The notes beneath the pieces are model-generated. The model did no database searches, was not told where the DNA came from, and saw only the letters and a program-made list of their open reading frames with translations. A DNA stretch of 8,355 bases from DATNIC01 sp035604635 (GTDB lineage Bacteria; Vulcanimicrobiota; Vulcanimicrobiia; Vulcanimicrobiales; Vulcanimicrobiaceae). Positions 6,226 through 8,355 of this stretch are shown piece by piece. Location: positions 1-8,355 of the forward strand of contig DATNIC010000045.1 of NCBI GenBank assembly GCA_035604635.1. Reading direction: 5' to 3'. Every line of letters starts with the position of its first letter. The first letter of the stretch is position 1. A program made the translations under genes and the position numbers.

Positions 6226-6963
6226 ATGAACGTCATCGAGCAGCTCGACCAAGCCGTAGACCATTTCGCGAAGAGCACGCGACTGTTCAACGAGCCGATG
6301 ACCGTCGAGCGCGCCAAGATGTTCGTCAAGCAGCACCGCTTGAATTCGCGCGAGCGTAACTCGCACCTGAAGATCGCCGTCGCGACGAACTGCCCCGATT
6401 GGGAAACGCGGATCAAGATCATCGCCGGCTGCTCGCAGGAAGTCATCGCCGACAACGAGTTCGGCGGTGGACGGCCGCACTGGTCGATCCTAGAGGACCT
6501 CGGGACCTACATCGGCATGAGCCGTGAGGAGATCACGAGCGCACAGCCGCTTCCTTCGACGAACTTGTGTTGGCTCGCGTGGGAGACGCTCTGCAAGAAC
6601 CGTCATTGGCTCGAAGGGATGATCACCAACACCGCCGCCGAGCGCGTCAACATCCCCGGCTACGGCACCGGGGCATTTCGTGAGAAGGGGTGGTTCGGCA
6701 TGGAGCGCGAGCGTTGGAAGCCGCTCTTCGGCTTGAGCGACGCGCAGCTCGAGTTCTTCGACTTGCACGGTCCGGCCGATCTCGAGCACTCGAACATGGG
6801 CTGGCAGACCGTCGCGCGCTATGCTGAAGCGCTCAACATGGTTGATGCCGTCGGCGAGACCTGCCGGGTCAACCTCTACATCTGGGAGACGTACCTGAAC
6901 GGGATCGCCGAAGCGGCCGATGCGATGGAGCAGAACGCGCACGTCGCCGCGGCGTTCGCGTAG
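6226..6963 (+). CDS. Haem-oxygenase-like di-metal oxidase (CADD/PqqC/TenA superfamily)
   Basis: This 245-residue, mostly helical cytosolic protein has the usual length for the haem-oxygenase-like diiron oxidase (HDO) superfamily, whose members perform O2-dependent oxidations such as C-C or C-N cleavage and N-oxygenation. The six-ligand pattern of CADD-type members can be traced: Glu78-x6-His85 (EFGGGRPHW), Glu139 (NTAAERVNI), and His181-x3-Asp185-x2-His188 (LHGPADLEHS). The spacing His85 to Glu139 (54 residues) equals that in CADD. There is no Tyr near residue 27 (the first Tyr is Tyr95), so it does not look like the self-sacrificing pABA synthase role of CADD. PqqC, a cofactor-free relative, lacks this full ligand set, making a metal enzyme more likely. 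Start ATG 6226 has AGGAGG 4 bases upstream. It is followed after 1 base by the transport protein gene and is divergent from the oxygenase unit. Substrate unknown. Confidence 0.85.
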   Translation: MNVIEQLDQAVDHFAKSTRLFNEPMTVERAKMFVKQHRLNSRERNSHLKIAVATNCPDWETRIKIIAGCSQEVIADNEFGGGRPHWSILEDLGTYIGMSREEITSAQPLPSTNLCWLAWETLCKNRHWLEGMITNTAAERVNIPGYGTGAFREKGWFGMERERWKPLFGLSDAQLEFFDLHGPADLEHSNMGWQTVARYAEALNMVDAVGETCRVNLYIWETYLNGIAEAADAMEQNAHVAAAFA

Positions 6964-6964
6964 A

Positions 6965-8137
6965 ATGCGTCTCTCGCGGGCAGCATGTGCTGCATTGCTG
7001 ATCGCGGTCTGCTCGCTGCTTCCGGCTGGAAGCCGCGCGGCCGATCCCTACGAAATAGATGTGTTGTTACCGCTGACCGGTCCCGCGACGTTTATCGGCA
7101 AGGGCATGGCGAGCGGCATTGCCGCGGCTGAAGCCGTCGTCAACAAGGCCGGCGGGATCAACGGACAACCCGTGAAGTTCGTCATTCAAGACGATCAGTC
7201 CAATCCGCAGATCGACGTTCAGCTTGCCAATGCCATCATCGCGAAAAATAGGCCGGCGTTCATGGGTGCGGCGCTCGTTGCGCAGTGCAATGCGCTCGCT
7301 CCCCTGACGAAAGACGGCCCCCTGCTCTACTGCTTGACGCCGGGTGTTCATCCGCCTGAAGGCAGCTACGTCTTTTCGATCGATCCGTCGACCTCCGACG
7401 TCATTCCGGTCGCGATTCGCTATTTCCGCCAACGCGGAATCACGCGCTTCGCCGTCATTACCTCGACCGACGCGACCGGACAGGATGCCGAACGCGGCAT
7501 AGACGCCGCCTTTGCGTTCCCCGAAAACAGTGGGATCGGCATCGTCGATCGCGAGCACTTCGCGACGAGCGATGTGAGCGTCTCGGCGCAAATGGCGCAC
7601 GTCAAAGCGTCGAACGCCCAGATCCTCATTGCGTGGAGCACCGGGACGCCGCTTGGGACACTGTTGCGCGGAGCGCTCGAATCGGGCTTGGATCTCCCGA
7701 TCTTGACGACGAACGGGAACCTCACTTACGCCCAAATGACCCAATACGCGCAAATTCTGCCGAAAGAACTCTATTTTCCGGGCTTCGCATGCGTCGTCCC
7801 CGATCAGGTGACGGACAGGCCGGTGAAGGCGGCGGTGCAGGCGTTCAACGAAGCGTTGATCGCCGGCGGCGTTCGGCCCGAATACATGCCCAGTACGTCC
7901 TACGATCCGGCGCTCATCCTGGTGAACGCGCTGCGCAAGCTTGGGACGAATGCGACGCCCGCCCAATTGCGCAGCTACATCGCAAGTCTGCGCGGCTTTC
8001 CGGGTGCAACCGGCATGTACGACTTTCGCGCCGCGCCGCAACGTGGACTCGGGCAAGGCGCGGTCATGGTCGTACGCTGGGATCGCGCAAAAAACGGATG
8101 GATCGCGGTCAGCAAGCCGGGCGGGAGGCCGCTGTAG
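6965..8137 (+). CDS. ABC transporter substrate-binding protein, type I periplasmic (branched-chain amino acid/aromatic acid class)
   Basis: The 390-residue product starts with a Sec signal peptide: MRLSR, a hydrophobic core ACAALLIAVCSLLP, then GSRA-ADPYE with likely signal peptidase I cleavage after residue 25; no lipobox is seen. The mature protein opens with EIDVLLPLTGPATFIGKG (30-47), AEAVVNKAGGINGQPVKFV (55-73) and IQDDQSNPQ (74-82), the classical start of LivJ/LivK-like (Peripla_BP_6) binding proteins, which capture amino acids, amides or aromatic acids outside the cytoplasmic membrane. Length is normal for the class. ATG 6965 lies 1 base after the oxidase TAG (6961-6963), with no Shine-Dalgarno of its own, so translation is probably coupled; an in-frame ATG at 6920 would only add a piece overlapping the oxidase. 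No permease or ATPase genes follow within the window. Ligand unknown. Confidence 0.92.
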   Translation: MRLSRAACAALLIAVCSLLPAGSRAADPYEIDVLLPLTGPATFIGKGMASGIAAAEAVVNKAGGINGQPVKFVIQDDQSNPQIDVQLANAIIAKNRPAFMGAALVAQCNALAPLTKDGPLLYCLTPGVHPPEGSYVFSIDPSTSDVIPVAIRYFRQRGITRFAVITSTDATGQDAERGIDAAFAFPENSGIGIVDREHFATSDVSVSAQMAHVKASNAQILIAWSTGTPLGTLLRGALESGLDLPILTTNGNLTYAQMTQYAQILPKELYFPGFACVVPDQVTDRPVKAAVQAFNEALIAGGVRPEYMPSTSYDPALILVNALRKLGTNATPAQLRSYIASLRGFPGATGMYDFRAAPQRGLGQGAVMVVRWDRAKNGWIAVSKPGGRPL

Positions 8138-8138
8138 G

Positions 8139-8355
8139 CTAGGCTTTTCGCGCCGGCGGCCCCGCCCAGGTTTGCGTGAACGTACCGATCGTCGCCATAT
8201 CGACGTCGAGCAGAACCGGGCCGTCGAGCTTGCGCGCCCACGCTAGTCCGTCGCTGAACGCGGCGATGCCCCCGATGAAGCGGTATTCGATTCCGAAGGC
8301 CTCGCTCAGAGCAGCAAAGTCCGGCGGTTTGATATCGCCGAAACGGCGGCCGCCG
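8139..8355 (-). CDS. Thiamine-diphosphate-dependent enzyme (acetolactate synthase-like), C-terminal end
   Basis: The window edge cuts the gene; the last 71 residues and a TAG (8141-8139) are present. The text reads F-G-D-I-K-P-P-D-F-A-A-L-S-E-A-F-G-I-E-Y, then AFSDGLAWARKLDGPVLLDV and DMATIGTFTQTWAGPP. 'D(I)..PDF..LAEAFG..........AL..A...DGP.L..V' is the usual C-terminus of the ThDP enzyme family that includes acetolactate synthase, benzoylformate decarboxylase, glyoxylate carboligase and sulfoacetaldehyde acetyltransferase; these cleave or join 2-oxo acids. The Mg/ThDP-binding GDG...NN motif would lie beyond 8355, so the reaction cannot be narrowed. It converges on the binding-protein gene with 1 base between the stops. 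Confidence 0.78.
   Translation of the reverse strand, partial: GGRRFGDIKPPDFAALSEAFGIEYRFIGGIAAFSDGLAWARKLDGPVLLDVDMATIGTFTQTWAGPPARKA

Noticed and set aside
5625..6455. Oxygenase frame open for about 277 codons upstream of its ATG
   Set aside because: The extension is Arg-rich with no family similarity and overlaps the stalk gene and the antisense of the oxidase; it is a by-product of high GC.
8120..8150. Bidirectional terminator between the binding protein and the ThDP enzyme
   Set aside because: Only a 3-4 bp GCC/GGC stem around 8128-8140 can be drawn and the T-run (8145-8148) is short; not enough to call.

Overview
This is a GC-rich, tightly packed bacterial stretch that reads as part of a catabolic gene cluster. 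The coding sequences nearly abut, and there is no tRNA, rRNA, CRISPR array or insertion sequence. The host is uncertain. An exported copper-amine-oxidase-N-like 'stalk' protein beside aerobic-type oxygenases, high GC and a selenoprotein would suit an environmental soil bacterium, possibly Eremiobacterota/WPS-2-like, but nothing here is diagnostic of a phylum.

Bases 2-4387 (+ strand) look like one operon. In order it holds the C-terminal end of a hydantoinase B/oxoprolinase family protein, a fumarylacetoacetate-hydrolase (FAH) family hydrolase, a GrdB/PrdB-like reductase, a thiolase and an iron-type alcohol dehydrogenase. The gaps between genes are 1, 8, -1 and 1 bases. The main result is that the reductase is one gene, 1118-1996. 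It is interrupted only by an in-frame TGA at 1577-1579, read here as selenocysteine. The TGA sits in a U-P-A-C-H redox motif and is followed 18 bases later by the loop of an 8-bp hairpin (1590-1608) with a GUG loop, the layout of a bacterial SECIS element. A conventional gene caller would split this gene or call it broken.

Bases 4368-6154 (- strand) hold two genes transcribed away from the 6155-6225 spacer. The first is a small exported stalk-domain protein and the second is a Rieske non-haem iron oxygenase. The first nine codons of both genes are identical, as a perfect 28-bp direct repeat that begins exactly at each ATG. This points to a local duplication or insertion at the start of the oxygenase gene. 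The oxygenase and the alcohol dehydrogenase converge and overlap by 20 bp.

Bases 6226-8137 (+ strand) hold a haem-oxygenase-like (CADD/PqqC-type) putative di-metal oxidase with all six expected metal ligands, followed 1 base later by a periplasmic substrate-binding protein of the branched-chain amino acid/aromatic acid ABC class. Bases 8139-8355 (- strand) are the C-terminal end of a thiamine-diphosphate-dependent enzyme converging on it.

Taken together, the cluster suggests uptake of a small organic acid or amide, followed by oxygenation (Rieske and haem-oxygenase-like enzymes), hydrolysis (hydantoinase, FAH), a selenium-dependent reductive step, thiolytic cleavage and alcohol/aldehyde interconversion. 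The substrate cannot be named from sequence alone.
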